Assembly: GCA_025403435.1 (NCBI GenBank)
Contig: CM046351.1
Coordinates: forward strand, 23,467,276 to 23,531,275
From: Artocarpus heterophyllus
Taxonomy: Eukaryota > Streptophyta > Magnoliopsida > Rosales > Moraceae
Length of the DNA: 64,000 bases
Direction of reading: 5' to 3'
Part shown: piece by piece, positions 1 through 12,300 of the stretch
Layout of the letters: every line of letters starts with the position of its first letter
How positions within the stretch are numbered: position 1 is the stretch's first letter
Notes under the pieces: generated by a model
Told to the model about the DNA's origin: nothing
The model's input: the letters and a program-made list of their open reading frames with translations, nothing else
The model's database searches: none
Position numbers and translations under genes: made by a program

Positions 1-217
1 AAAGATGTTGGTACGAACACTAAAGGTTATAAGATAAAGAAAATTAAGGAAAAAAAGGTGAAAAGTTAAAGTCAAATAAGAAAAGTTAAAATGTAAGATA
101 AGAAAAGATAAGGAACAACGATAGAAAGTCAAAGTAAGAAAGAATGTTCATAAGATGCTCATAATCGAAAGTTCATAATTGAGCATAAATAAAAACATGC
201 ATTGTGATTGTACTTGA

Positions 218-660
218 TTTGTTTGTTATAAAACATTTATATGCTATGAAAAACATTCTGAGGAATGTTTTATATTAAATGTTTATGAAAACATAAATAA
301 CGTTATGAAGAGTAATTTGAGGATTGTTTTATGTTAAATATTTTATGAAAAGCGTTTATGAAAAACGTTATAGAAATTGCTTTAGGAAAACGTTTATGAG
401 AAATGTTTTAGGAATATTTTATGAAAAATATTTATGAAAAGCGTTTATAATAAAAGTTTTAAGAAAAAGTTTATAAATGACATTTTACGAAAAGCATTCT
501 AAGGATTGCTACATGTTAAATGTTTTACAAAAAACGTTTATAAGAAATGTTCTACAAAAGTTTTATAAAGAATGTTTATTAAAGTCGTTTTTATAAATGT
601 CTATGAAAAATATTGATGATATATGTTTTAAGAGAAAGGCTTTTATGAGAAAATTTTTTA
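218..660. repeat. Degenerate AT-rich short tandem repeats
   Basis: Seen directly: a chain of imperfect modules of roughly 20-35 bp built from variants of AAAACGTTTATGA and AATGTTTTA, repeated more than ten times with drift. It is followed at about 770-845 by a GC-richer patch and then plain AT-rich DNA. Such repeat chains occur inside long LTRs of Ty3/gypsy elements, but no LTR boundary, primer site or coding sequence is visible, so the parent element is not assigned. Confidence 0.55.
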
Positions 661-1220
661 AAGCATGTTTAAATACTTTGTGAGATTTTATTTGAACTTA
701 CTGAGCGAAACCTCATAAAAAGTTTCTCCATGTTGTAGGTAGTATGTAGGCGACCAGTAGTACCTGTTAAAAGAGCTGGGGGTCGCGGAGGACGGATGCG
801 AGGATTTGGGTATAGATACCACTACAGTTTGCTTCTGCTACACAAAGAGAAGATTTTCCACTATTTAATGTAATGTTTTCAAAATATTGAAAAAATCACA
901 GTTTTAAGGAATGTATTTAAAGTATTACGATATATTTACAAAATGTTTTATTTTCTTATAAAGTTAGGTTTTGATCAACGATTCAATAAATGTTTCTTAA
1001 TAAGTTTGAAGAAACGATTTGAAATGGTTTTAAAGACAAGTGTTGAGCGAGGTCTCGACATGAATGGCAACAGAGGTCACAACAATTTTTAAGTACGTTT
1101 AAAGAATTTTTTTAAAAATATATATTTTAGTATTTTTCTCACTAAGTAAGTAAGATTACTGTTTACAAAATGATGTTTCAGTAAGTAAAGTGACTGCCTG
1201 AAAAGGCAGGTTGTTACCCA
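661..1220. other. Unassigned spacer
   Basis: No open reading frame, RNA gene or clear repeat boundary is visible. A GC-richer patch near 770-845 stands out against the AT-rich surroundings. This stretch may be part of the same degraded element as the repeats to its left. Confidence 0.4.
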
Positions 1221-2094
1221 ACATCCCCAGAGGATATCCATAATCAGCTTAAGAATAAGCTCCGCTTTACTTTCTTGATTATATTTATCTTATATTCTAT
1301 TATCTCATCGATGAAATACTTACTATTCATAATCAATACAAATAGTATGCTATTTGGTTACACAAATATATCTAAATGTTTGAGCGTTTCAGTTTTTCAA
1401 TTCTAAAATAATGCCTTTAAGAGGATAACATTAACTATACAAAAAAGCTATAGATTCCATATCTATGAATAACAAGTCTATGTCATCCAAGAGTCATGTC
1501 TCCATTGTACCAATGTACATATCTTTATTTAATTCAAGATGTCACCCTTTGGTATATCAAAATATACAAGTTAAGAATCTGGACCAATTAATTTATTTTA
1601 GGATTATGATGTAACACACGATTGTCTAGAGTAAATTGATTTATTCAAATGAAATTATTAACTAAATCAATTCATTTTTAATCCTGATCCAATATATCGT
1701 TACCAACGACAATATACCAATGTCTCTACTCATGGAGTCCTACTTTTATGACTAAGATAAGTCATCTCCCGTTAGAAATATAAACAACAGAACAATCTTA
1801 ACATAAATAAAGCACCCAACTCTATTCATTGATTGTGTACATTTTATTTTTAGACCATCGCCTTAAGATCCATGTCTTTTGCATAATCTGTCCATCATAT
1901 GCATAATGTTAAAGGTTTAGAATGATAGTCTCAGACTTCTATTTGCTTATTATATACTCAACATAAATGAATATAAATAGGACACGATTTGATATATGAC
2001 ATAAATAATAAATTCTTTACTGATCAAATATTTCAAAAATAGTAATACTAATGAATTCAAAATTTATTAAGTTATTATGACTCTAAGTCTAACA
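1221..2094 (-). mobile_element. Diverged Ty1/copia LTR fragment
   Basis: This block aligns by eye, with many substitutions, to the distal half of the LTR at 61332-63124 (its 62514-63124 part). Shared landmarks in the same order include GATTCCATATCTATGAATAA, AACAAGTCTA, AAGAGTCATG, TAGACCATC, GATAGTCTCAGACT and TTTGCTTAT. The block ends in GTCTAACA as the intact LTR does. The proximal half of the LTR and all coding sequence are absent, so this is an old truncated remnant of the same family in the same (minus-strand) orientation. Confidence 0.75.
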
Positions 2095-2148
2095 GTTTGA
2101 ACTAGTGTGCCAAACACTAATGAATTCAAAATTTATTAAGTTATTATG
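2047..2148. repeat. 33-bp exact direct repeat
   Basis: The 33-bp string beginning ACTAATGAATTC and ending GTTATTATG occurs at 2047-2079 and again at 2116-2148, a spacing of 69 bp. The first copy lies inside the tail of the old LTR fragment and the second just beyond it. This looks like a local duplication that crossed the LTR edge. Confidence 0.85.
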
Positions 2149-2459
2149 TGCTTAAATGGGGTTTATTTATAATTAACTTAACAAATTCTAAAAGCTTTTG
2201 TGGGGATTTCACGTGATAAACTCAAAGTTGTTTCGAATTTCAAACTTAAAAACTAACTAATAATATTTGTTGTTTAAATGTTTTTGAATTATAGTTTTTT
2301 AGACATCTGTAGATACAACTTGTGAAGATCATGCAAAAAAAGATACCACGTCAGTATATGAGTGAGCATTTGCGATGACACTTTTTGAAATTGTTGTCGC
2401 AAAAAATTGAATCCACATCAGCCCAATGAAGCAACCAATGACTTAATTATAGCGACTTG
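2149..2459. other. Spacer left of the CACTA element
   Basis: AT-rich DNA without recognisable coding sequence. I searched it for a left CACTAC terminus matching the right end at 16042 and found none. From about 2390 the motif GTCGCAAA/TTTGCGAC begins to appear, so the true left end of the CACTA element may lie in or near this stretch. Confidence 0.4.
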
Positions 2460-2648
2460 TTTGCAAAAACTACAGTCGCTAATATAATTACGACAACACT
2501 CTGTTGTCGCAAACAAAGTTTTTGCAACTAACTATTTGCAACGACAAAGATTTATTTGCGACGACTTTCAGGCTTTTGCGACGACTTTTATTAGATGTCG
2601 TAAAAAGTGATATTTAACGACATAGGGAACATGTCGTAAAAAGTCTTC

Positions 2649-2925
2649 TACGATACTAGTCTAAATGTCGTCTATAAGGGATGTCGTAGATTCTTCAAGG
2701 CTTTGACGACATTTATTAGATGTCGTCTCAGATGCTTTCTACGACATCTCCTACTTGTCGTTTAAAACTAATATTACGACACCATATAAGATGTCGTAAT
2801 ATTAGTTTTAAACGACAAGTAGGAGATGTCGTAGAAAGCATTTGAGACGACATCTAAATAAATGTCGTCAAAACCTTAAAGAATCTACGACACCCCTTAT
2901 AGACGACATTTAAACTAGTATCGTA
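2649..2925. repeat. 277-bp near-perfect palindrome in CACTA left subterminal region
   Basis: Arms 2649-2781 and 2792-2925 (about 133 bp each) are inverted copies with only a few mismatches, separated by a 10-bp spacer. Each arm consists of alternating ACGACAT and ATGTCGT motifs spaced 10-30 bp apart, the usual subterminal transposase-binding type of motif in CACTA elements. Transcribed, this stretch would fold into one long hairpin. Confidence 0.9.
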
Positions 2926-3958
2926 AAAGAAATATGGGATGTTGTTTATTCTTTCTACGACACTTACTTAGATGTCGTTAAAATATTTTAACAATATTTT
3001 ATAAATTGTCGTTAAAAGATATGTTGATTTCGACGAGCCAATGCTATTTTAGAATTATAATAATTAAATTCAAACCACATTAATCTGTAATTAAAATCTA
3101 GTATAAGACCATATAATGTCAAATACGATATATTTATTGAGCTCACAATTGTCGATTGAATATGTAGACAGATATTAGATTTAAGTAAATGTATAAATCC
3201 TATATACAAGTTTGAACAGTAAGTAGGATTGTAAAAACACAACAATCTTGTTGTGAAAGGAAATGCAAAGAGTCCTATATACAAGTTTGAATAGTAATCA
3301 AGCTTGTCAAGAACAACAATCTTGTAGCCGAGATAGCTAAGCATGGGTTCATCGAGTATGTGAGATGCAATGAAGCTAGTAGACCTGTCAAAACAAAAAA
3401 AAAATTAAAAGCAAATACAAGTACCAAAAGTTAGATAACACAACTTTTAAAAAGTTGCTTAAGATATAGAAGTAAATCCAAAGCACCAAATGAGTTGGAG
3501 ACTCTATGCCTATTTACATTCAAAGCACTTATAAATCTCTATAGCAATAAAATTCATAGGAGGCAGCAGAACAACTTGGACAATCATTTTCTAAACAACA
3601 TTAGAAAGAAGTTTCTACAAGTCTCTAGTTGGCAAGCAAGATGCTAACACTTTCACAAAGCCCAAAACAGCCTGTTAAAAAAATGCACACCAACGAGCTT
3701 CTTAGTATTAGAAACATCATAAGAGAAACAACTACTTTTACCCAAAAACTATATAATTCAATCTTACACCAAAAAAAAAGTAAAGGGTTAAAAGGAAAAG
3801 TTGGCTATATCAAGAAATTCAATACTATTCCAATTTATGCTTTATCGATTTCACTCAAAAGTATGGATAATAAATAATCATCACCAACGATAAAAATTAC
3901 GACTTTTTGAAACAAGTTTTTAAGCCAAGTTAAAAATAGAATTTTACCTTAAATTCTT

Positions 3959-6900
3959 TTAATCAAATTTGATGTATCGGTGTGGCCAAGCAACTGTACT
4001 TCCCAATGCATCATCTAGGGTGAAATGCTCACTCGAACAACTATAAAGTTGAACATCATGCACTAAAACTTGTCGAATCCAAACTTTATAGCAATCTGGC
4101 CCAAGCATTGCATGATGTACATGTGACGTGGGGTCTTTTGAGGCAACTTCTGCCTTTGCTACCACTTCCCCCGTTGCAGTCCAATTTAACAATTCACAGT
4201 AGCCATTTTTTTTATTGTTCTTATCTACCACATTTGCACTATCTGGCATAGACTGTAAATTACAGAAGTCAGGTATATCAAACAATACTTCACAACTTGT
4301 TATCTTAAAACATAAACATAATAATGGTAATTAAGATAAGTTCTAAAGAGTTACCGGTGCCATGGATGTAGAGGAATTCATATTTCCACTATCATTTTTA
4401 CTGTTACTCTATAAAAAAAAATACATAATATTAGCATATCAAGTGATAGATAACAAAAGATCAAAATTTTGTAGAAATAACTATGAACTTATAACTTACG
4501 ACACTTGGCCTTAGTTCTAAGATAATATCTTCTAGGCATTTCTGTCGTTCTACTAACTTCTTAATCACATTTTCAAGTTCTTTTCTCCATCCACAATTTT
4601 GTGTTTGAGCATCTATTTTGGAAGGAGTTACTCCAAATCCAAGACCTCTGACATATCCTGGACGTTCTGGGCCAAAAATCTTGGTCAATGCATCCTCTTT
4701 TATAGAAGAGGTTCCTAGAAGTTCAGGGTATTCTTCCATTTTTCTCTACAAAGCACAAGAAGAAATCATGGTTAACAAAATTCAAAGAAGGCCAAATATC
4801 CACTACATATGGTTGTTTTGACAAGTAAAAGAGGATTGCATGATAAGCAATCGTCATATGAATAACGATATATTACATGATAAGCTTTGAGAAATTGTCT
4901 AAAAGTATAAGCAATGATTAACATATTCTGTAACACTATTAGTCATTTTGTTAGATAAAATAGAGCCTTAAAATAAGTAATCTTTCCATTGTTGTCATAT
5001 ACTAGTCTTTGGAGAGGTATTGTCACCTAAGATTATTATCGTCTTTAGCTAAAAAGAAATGTGTTATCTTGCATTGGCTTGAAGTTGTGGATCATTCCAA
5101 AAGAAAGCAATTGGATTCTCCGATAGTTCGTCTAAGGCTAGCTCTTAGAAGAGGATTTGTTGGGGTACTTTAATGCGATGTATTTGTCTATATATCAAAC
5201 AAATTTGATTTATCTTTTTAGCATTCTAGCTAGCAACGAGGGGAACTGGCCCGGTCAATGCACTTATTTATCTAAGCTGTAAGTTGATAATAATTAGTCA
5301 AATGTTACTTCTTACAAGGAGCAAGCAAAGCTTGAATTTGATCGCTAGGATACAGAACATCACGAACTACTCCTGTCTCTGACCATGAATGGAGGAATTG
5401 CTTATAGTAACAGAATATATTACATGATAAGACCCTTATCATATGAATAACGATGATCCTTACAAAACTTTTCTCTACAAAGCACATGAATAATGATGCT
5501 CAAGCACTGCACATGATGTGGAATGCACATGTTTGTCCTTATATGATTGCTTTGGAAAGAATGATGATCCCAGAGACAAGTAATCACAAACTTGGACATC
5601 AAGATAAACCAAAGTTTATGATACATAAGAGCGAATAAAGTGATGCACTATCAATTATAATGATTAGAGAACTTAGAACTTACAATGCTCTCATCAACAG
5701 CTTGATTAATGAATAGTCCATTCTTCCGCTTGTGTCCCTCAATCCAAAGTTGAACCCTAGGAATGGATTCCACACCTTTTGCTTCTTTCTATTAAAAGTA
5801 GTAAATAACAAAAATATAGGTTCATGTTAATAGTGTAAAACTGTCACTTTATTTTCTTTATCTTAAAAAAAAAGAAACATATACATATCTTACCAATTCT
5901 TGTGCTAAGCGCGCATACCCCTTCCGACTCGATGTGTGTAGGTGAATAAGGCATGCCCTCACTTTTCTCATTTTCTCACTTTTTTCCTACAAAAGCATGT
6001 TATGAAAAGTCATTATATTGATTAAAAAAAATCCCTAGACGGTTACTGTCATATTAGGAAACATTTTAGAAAAGATAAAATAAAAGAAAATGTAAAGTGA
6101 TCATTTTTTTAGCTATAAGAAGTGTTTTATATCTTTAGTATATTGTGGTTATAATATCATGTGTCACTTATTTTATGGGTTGTAATATAATGGCAATCAT
6201 ATTAATCTGCTATCCTTGAGACTCCATGTCGAAATCCCTCATCACCTTGCTGACAAAAAGTAAGTACACAAATTAAGGCAAATCATGAACCGAAGAATAT
6301 TTTACAACAGAAAATTAGAAAACATGAACTGTCATATTCCAAAAACAGCTAGGACATCTAACTATAAGTAACCCCCTAATCCAAATGGTAAAGAAATCAT
6401 AGACACTTACTGTCCATTCATTTGACAAGCGAACCTTCACAAATTCATCCCATTCATTTTGCTCCACTTCACTAGGCTTAAGCATAGCAATACGCTGACT
6501 CATGTTGGATCCTTTCTCAACAACTTTTCTTATTTTAATGGATAACCCAGACTTCCAATTTCGCCACAATTTTCCCATCATTCTCAGAAGGAAAGCTTTG
6601 TGAGAGATGTCTATCACATACTTTTGCTGCATCATAAGGTGAAAGTAGATTATTATATATGAAAATCACTTTAAAATTAGAAAGACATGTAAACTAACAT
6701 TTTTACCATACCAACAAAAGACTCCACATTGTGTCTTTGGTAGAGTCATCAACATTCTCCCAAGTACTTATATTTATTGCCACCCACTCTCGTGCTATCA
6801 CACCTAGTATGGAACTAAATCTCTTTGATTTGTTTCCTATAGGCTGTCCATATTCATTCCACTCAATTTCCTTTAGATCTTTCTTTCCAACACTCATCAC

Positions 6901-7090
6901 AAGCAATCTTGTAGGTCCCCTAGTCTTTTTTCTTTCCCCCATAGGGTTGGAATTGGGTATTTCTCTTGGAGATGAATTAGAAGATTCAGCTGGTATTTAA
7001 AAAGGTTCATCATTATCAATCATGGCAGCAACATGGACACTTTGCCTTTGCCTTTTTGACTTTTTCTTCCTCCGTTTTGAAGACTACATG
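3959..7090 (-). CDS. CACTA TNPA-like protein (plant transposase_24 type)
   Basis: Second gene of the CACTA element, the DNA-binding accessory protein of the TNPA class. Readable exons on the minus strand are about 6990-6712, 6626-6411, 5986-5894, 5788-5684, 4745-4500, 4408-4355 and 4252-3959, nearly all with clean GT/AG junctions. Domain signs are RGPTRLL followed by WNEYGQPIG and FSSILGVIAREWV (first readable exon), RKVRACLIHLHTSSRKGYAR (third exon), FGPERPGYVRGLGFG (fifth exon), and a C-terminal domain with GEVVAKAEVASKDP and GSTVAWP (last exon). These are typical of the Ptta/En/Spm plant transposase family. An in-frame TAA occurs just upstream of the RGPTRLL region (about 6999). It either breaks the gene or lies in an unrecognised intron ending TACCAG. 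The leader probably starts near 8.8 kb. The 5' coding exons are uncertain. Confidence 0.75.
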
Positions 7091-8357
7091 CATTTAAAAT
7101 GAAATCACAATAGAATTAGTGTTTTTGGAATATTTATGAGAGAATAAAATAAACAAATCTTCTCGGGCAGCCATGCTTTCCCGTACCACATTGCCGGCAG
7201 CAGCCGCGAACCTGCTGTTGCCCTCTTCTCCCAGCTTCATATAAGCTTTCAGGCAAAACAAATACTGAGCACATGAAAAACGAAATCAACTAAGAGCAAA
7301 GAGAAAATGGCATCAACAAAGATCAAAGTCTCCATGACCCAAATTGATTGCACTCATACCAAAGGTGGACTTTGTTTAGACTCTGTAATGATATGTCCAA
7401 GTGATTTTAAAGAGAGGTTAAGGCACTTTAAGAATTGAATGTGTATGGAGGTTCTCAAATTGTATTTGAATTCATCAATATTGACCAAGAAAAGACATTA
7501 GTTTGACAAGAATGGTACCTTATTGTAAAAAAAAAAAAAAAAAAAAAACACCATTCACACTAAAAGCATTCTGAGAGTGTTACATATATGTATGCATTTA
7601 TAAGCATATACATGTATATATACCCAGAAAGGCATATATATCTTCAATATGTCTTCACATTTTGATGAGAATTTGGATCTCATATTGCAACCACGTGGAG
7701 GAAGGGGATAAAGGTGTTTGACATAGTTATACATGTATTTTGGTTTGTTACTCATCTATATATGAGAAAGATTAACACTGAATTGTACAAGATTGACTCA
7801 AACTTCTTACATGTTAAGATTTATTTTAGTTATATGTCAAAGCAACCAAACCGTTTATATATGACTTTGTTTTTCTTAAAAATTCCAAACAGCCTAGACT
7901 AACCAAAATAGATTAATTTTAGCTCTTTCAAAATACAATCCACATCCGATAAAGTTTAATTAATTCATACATATATAATGAATTTTTTTATATATAGATT
8001 TCGATGCTCGTCCATTTAAAATCTTCCAAATTTAGCTTTCAAAAGCTTCATACAGATCCACAGGCAAGAAACCACCAAAAAAAAAAAAGAAACAAAGAAA
8101 AACACAAAATAATTATACAAATTCAAACATAAAAGGCACAACTATAGGGTGAGATATACGTGGTATATATTTTTATTTAACATAAAAATACTAAACTACA
8201 AAAAAAATGAAAGAAAAAAAATCCTATTGCAAGAAAACGAAGATGAGAAGAAGAAAAAAAAAAAGAGCATAGTCAACTGCTGATTGTTTTCCTATTGTGA
8301 AAACAATTTAATCAGCACCTTAAAGTACGTAACAATGGACGTCAACCTACAAAATTA
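7091..8357. other. TNPA 5' introns/leader and spacer
   Basis: Mostly AT-rich non-coding DNA, probably 5' introns of the TNPA-like gene. One GC-rich island at about 7160-7255 can encode, on the minus strand, a peptide containing MKLGEEGNSRFAAAAGNVVR. It resembles a host exon more than its surroundings do, but I do not recognise the family. A poly(A) run lies at about 7530-7549. Confidence 0.45.
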
Positions 8358-8755
8358 TGAATTTTGAGATCGAAGAGGCTTACTAGAGGTTCTGCTCTTC
8401 GTTTCTGATCGACGATGTAGAAATAGGTTTCTGATGAACAGCAAAAAAGCAAAATCGAAATGAAGAGAAGGAATTTTGAGATCGAAGAGGCTTACTTGAG
8501 GGAGATCGGTGCCGGAGATTGACGACGGAGATGGAGTAGCTTGACGTCAGAGATGAATTTTGAGATCGAAGAGGCTTACTAGAGGTTCTGCTCTTCGTTT
8601 CTGATCGACAATGCAGAAATAGGTTTCTGATGAACAACAAAAAAGCAAAATCGAAATGAAGAGAAGAAATTTTGAGATCGAAGAGGCTTACTTGAGGGAG
8701 ATCGGTGCCGGAGATTGACGACGGAGATGGAGTAGCTTGACGTCCGAGATGGAGG
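8358..8755 (-). repeat. 196-bp tandem duplication in the TNPA leader
   Basis: The sequence TGAATTTTGAGATCGAAGAG recurs at 8358 and 8554 (period 196), and the following GGAGATCGGTGCCGGAGATT block also recurs at the same spacing. On the minus strand each unit carries CTCAAGTAAGCCTC, a good splice donor, after a CT-rich stretch. The unit therefore looks like a duplicated 5'UTR exon plus donor. The CT-rich DNA at about 8760-8880 on the same strand fits a transcription start region for the TNPA-like gene, though no TATA box is firmly seen. Confidence 0.75.
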
Positions 8756-9301
8756 AGTTGGTCGGTGAGCTTTTAGAAGCTCTCGAGCTTCCCAATCCAC
8801 TTCAAAAAAAGAGAGAGAGATAGAGAGAGAGAAATACAAATCTGGAGATGAGATTGGATCGTGGGCGGCGAACACAATAAAGATGAAAGAAATTTTTTCT
8901 GGGTTTCAAGTTTTTACCTGTTTTTTTCTTTTGCACTTATGGTTATTTGTACGGGGAAGAATTGAAGAAAGGGCCAAAAAAATATTTGAAGAAAGGGCCA
9001 AGAATGTATCAACTCCAGCTCATAGCATTAGCAAAAAACAAAGCGTATGTCGAGGAAGGCATTTTACAAATTGTAAAAAACTTCTTTCTTTTACAAATTA
9101 AAAAACCACAAATAAAATAAGCTAAACTAAACGAAACGACATGTTGTATATCAGCCAAAAAAAAGATCACTAAAAAAAAAATTGATCAAGACATCTTTTA
9201 CTTCCTTTTAGTGCATTTTTTTCTGTCCAAGACCTTTTTTATTTTTTTATTTTTTTCATCGTGTAGGTCTAAGCATCAATAATGATCAATAAGTACCTTA
9301 G

Positions 9302-9348
<47 letters not shown>

Positions 9349-9376
9349 TAAAGAAATCTCAATTTAATGAGGAAGT
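8756..9376. other. Putative leader start and spacer between the two CACTA genes
   Basis: Contains a GA/CT simple tract (8808-8832), AT-rich DNA with no convincing gene, and a (TA)n microsatellite of about 19 units at 9304-9343. The short plus-strand reading frame around 8883-9101 has no recognisable domain and is probably chance. Confidence 0.5.
9304..9343. repeat. (TA)n microsatellite
   Basis: About 19 uninterrupted TA units, lying just downstream of the stop codon of the TNP2-like gene. Confidence 0.95.
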
Positions 9377-12300
9377 TTACACAATAGTGCCCTCAACGTC
9401 TTCTCTCACATCTGAGCCACCCTTTTCCCTATTGTTTAAGTCAAGCTGTGATACATCTTGTGGTGCAAATGAAGTATAAACATTTTCATCAAATGTTGCT
9501 AAGTCATGAAAGCCTCTTGGTGGTGCTTTCATTACTACATACCAATTTGATGTTTCCTTATTCCTAGAGTAAAAGACTTGTTTAGCTTGTGATGCTAAAA
9601 TGAATGGATCTTTTTCAAATTTGCTCAATCCTTCATGTAGATTAACTAAAGTGAATCCCTCCTCCTTTTTAACACCACTGACACTGTTGGCCCAATCACA
9701 TTGAAAAACCGGAAGCCGAAATGCATTATAGTCCAAAAGGAAAATGTTTTTTATCACACCATAGTACTGCACATTTGCAGCAACTTGTGTTGTATCCTTG
9801 GCACTAGATCTGCATATAGTCTTTGCTTCAAGATAAACCCTATAGTCTTGTGTAGCCTTCTCAACTTTTGTTGTATGAAAACGTTTTCCATTAATGACAT
9901 AACCTGAATATGACATTGCAAAACGCCTAGGTCCACGTACAAGCCACTTAAGTGTATTAGGCACCATCCTAGTTTGGGTGTTGACCTGCTCAAGTACAAT
10001 AAGTAAAATTTGCTGATATAACTAGATAAATAACCATAATGTAACTAAGAATTCTAATATAATTCTCACCTTGTCTAAAATCCATTCACTAAATGTTTCT
10101 AAATGTCTCTTTTGTAGCAAGTTATTTTTCCGCACCAATCGCTTGTCTAGATGCTTTAGCTCCTTCAAATGCTCTCTAATTTTAATTTAAAATCAGAACA
10201 CTACTTAAATTATAAAGAAACTTAGCATGATAAATGATAACTTAAAGGAAGAATACTTACTCAATATATGGTTCAACAGCTGCAGTATTAAGTAAAACAT
10301 AGAGATGAACAACCTTTCGCATCTCATCTGACAATTCATGAGGTTCACCCTTTGAAATTGGACGTCCTTCTAAAATTGAGCCATCTTCAAATTCTTCATT
10401 TCTGGAGTACTTAGTACCAAATATTTTTGCTTGTTGCACGTAATTGCTACAAAACCTAACATACTCCTCGACTAAGTAACTTTCTGCTATGCATCCTTCA
10501 GGTCGGGCATTATTTCTAACATAACGCTTAAGGACCTTCTGAAACCTATAATTACCAATTGAATAGTAAATTTCATTAATCATCTTCTAAATAACACAAC
10601 TATTAATTGATTAAAATGGAAGTTAAGTTAACAAAAAAGAAATTAAAAGTAAGATTACCTCTCAAATGGATACATCCAACGATATTGCACCGGACCACAT
10701 AGCCTCGCCTCCTGTCCTAAATGAATTGTTAAATGAACCATAATGTCAAAGAAGGATGGAGGAAAATACATTTCCAACATGCATAAGGTCTCTGCAATAT
10801 CCTCCTCTAATACTTCTACTCTACTTTTATCAATCACCCTTTGACATAATTCATTGAAAAATGAGCACAAACGGAAGATTACAGTCCTTGGCCCTTGAGG
10901 TAAAAGTCCTCTGATAGCAACTGACAATAATTGTTGCATCAGAATATGGTAATCATGAGACTTGAGCCCAATAATCTTACATTCTTCCACATTGATACAA
11001 TTCCCAATATTGGAACTATAGCCATCTGGAAGTTTCAAGTCAAACAATCTTTTACAGAATATTCTTTTTTCAACTTTAGAAAGTGTATGAGGTGCTGCAG
11101 GAAGGTAAAATTTACTCCCTCTTTGTTGCGGATGTAAGTCCTTTCTAATGCCCATGAGCTCTAAATCTCTACGGGCCTCAAGTCCATCCTTTGATTTTCC
11201 TTTGATGTCTAATAATGTTCCTATGAGACTCTCACAAACATTTTTTTCAATGTGCATCACATCCAAATTATGGCGTAAAGGTAATTCCTGCAATCAACAA
11301 ATAGAGCAAGAAAATATAATATGAAACTTTCTTTTTGAAATAGAAACTAGAAAACATTTATGTTATATGAACCTTAATAAATAAACATTACACACATACT
11401 AGATTCACAAAACAATTACCTCCCAATATGGTAGATTGAAAAATATTGATTTCTTCTTCCACATTTGCAATGACTTGTCATTTTCCCTCTTGTCAATTGC
11501 CCTCTTTCTCTTCCTCCCCTGTTCACTCTTACGTTTTCCTTTTCCCCATTGATTGTGAAAGTCCTTTAAAGAACTAACAATGTCTTTTCCAGTTAATGGT
11601 TTCGGCGACCTTCTTTTTTCCTCTTTTCCATTAAACCAACTTGCTTTCTTACGATACATATGAGTTGGTTCAAGAAATCTTCTATGATCCATGTATACCA
11701 TTTTATTGCTCCAAGGTAACCATCTAGATGATGTATTGGGACCACATTTTGGACATGCGAATTCCCCTTTTGTTTTGCATCCAGCAAGATTTCCATATGC
11801 TGGAAAATCATTTATAGTCCACAACAAAATGGCTTTCAAATTGAACAAGGACTCCGTAGACGAATCATATACATTTACACCATTGTTCCAAAGTTCTTTC
11901 AATTCATCTACTAATGGCTCCAAATATACATCGATGTCATTTCTGGGCTACTTTCGACCTGGTATAAGCAAAGTCAGCATTAGGTTCTCCTGAGACATGC
12001 ATAAATCTGGTGGGAGGTTGTATATGGTCAATACTATTGGCCAACAACTGTACGTAGAACTAAGGTTCTTAAAGGGGTTGAAACCATCAGCAGCAAGTCC
12101 AAGTCTCAAATTTCTTGGATCAAAAGCAAAATTTGGCCATTTTTGTCTATAAAATTCCATACAAATGAGTCAACCGGATGTCTCACCATGCCATCCTGAC
12201 TATGGTGTGTAGAGTGCCATTTCAATTTGTCTACCTTTTCGGGTGAGAGAAACATCGTCCGAAGTCTTGGAATCAATGGAAAGTAGCGCAAAGATTTTGC

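Noticed and set aside
820..830. CACTACAG as a possible left CACTA terminus
   Set aside because: It continues GTTTGC, unlike the right end (CACTACAAGAAAA), and lies 1.6 kb outside the subterminal repeats.
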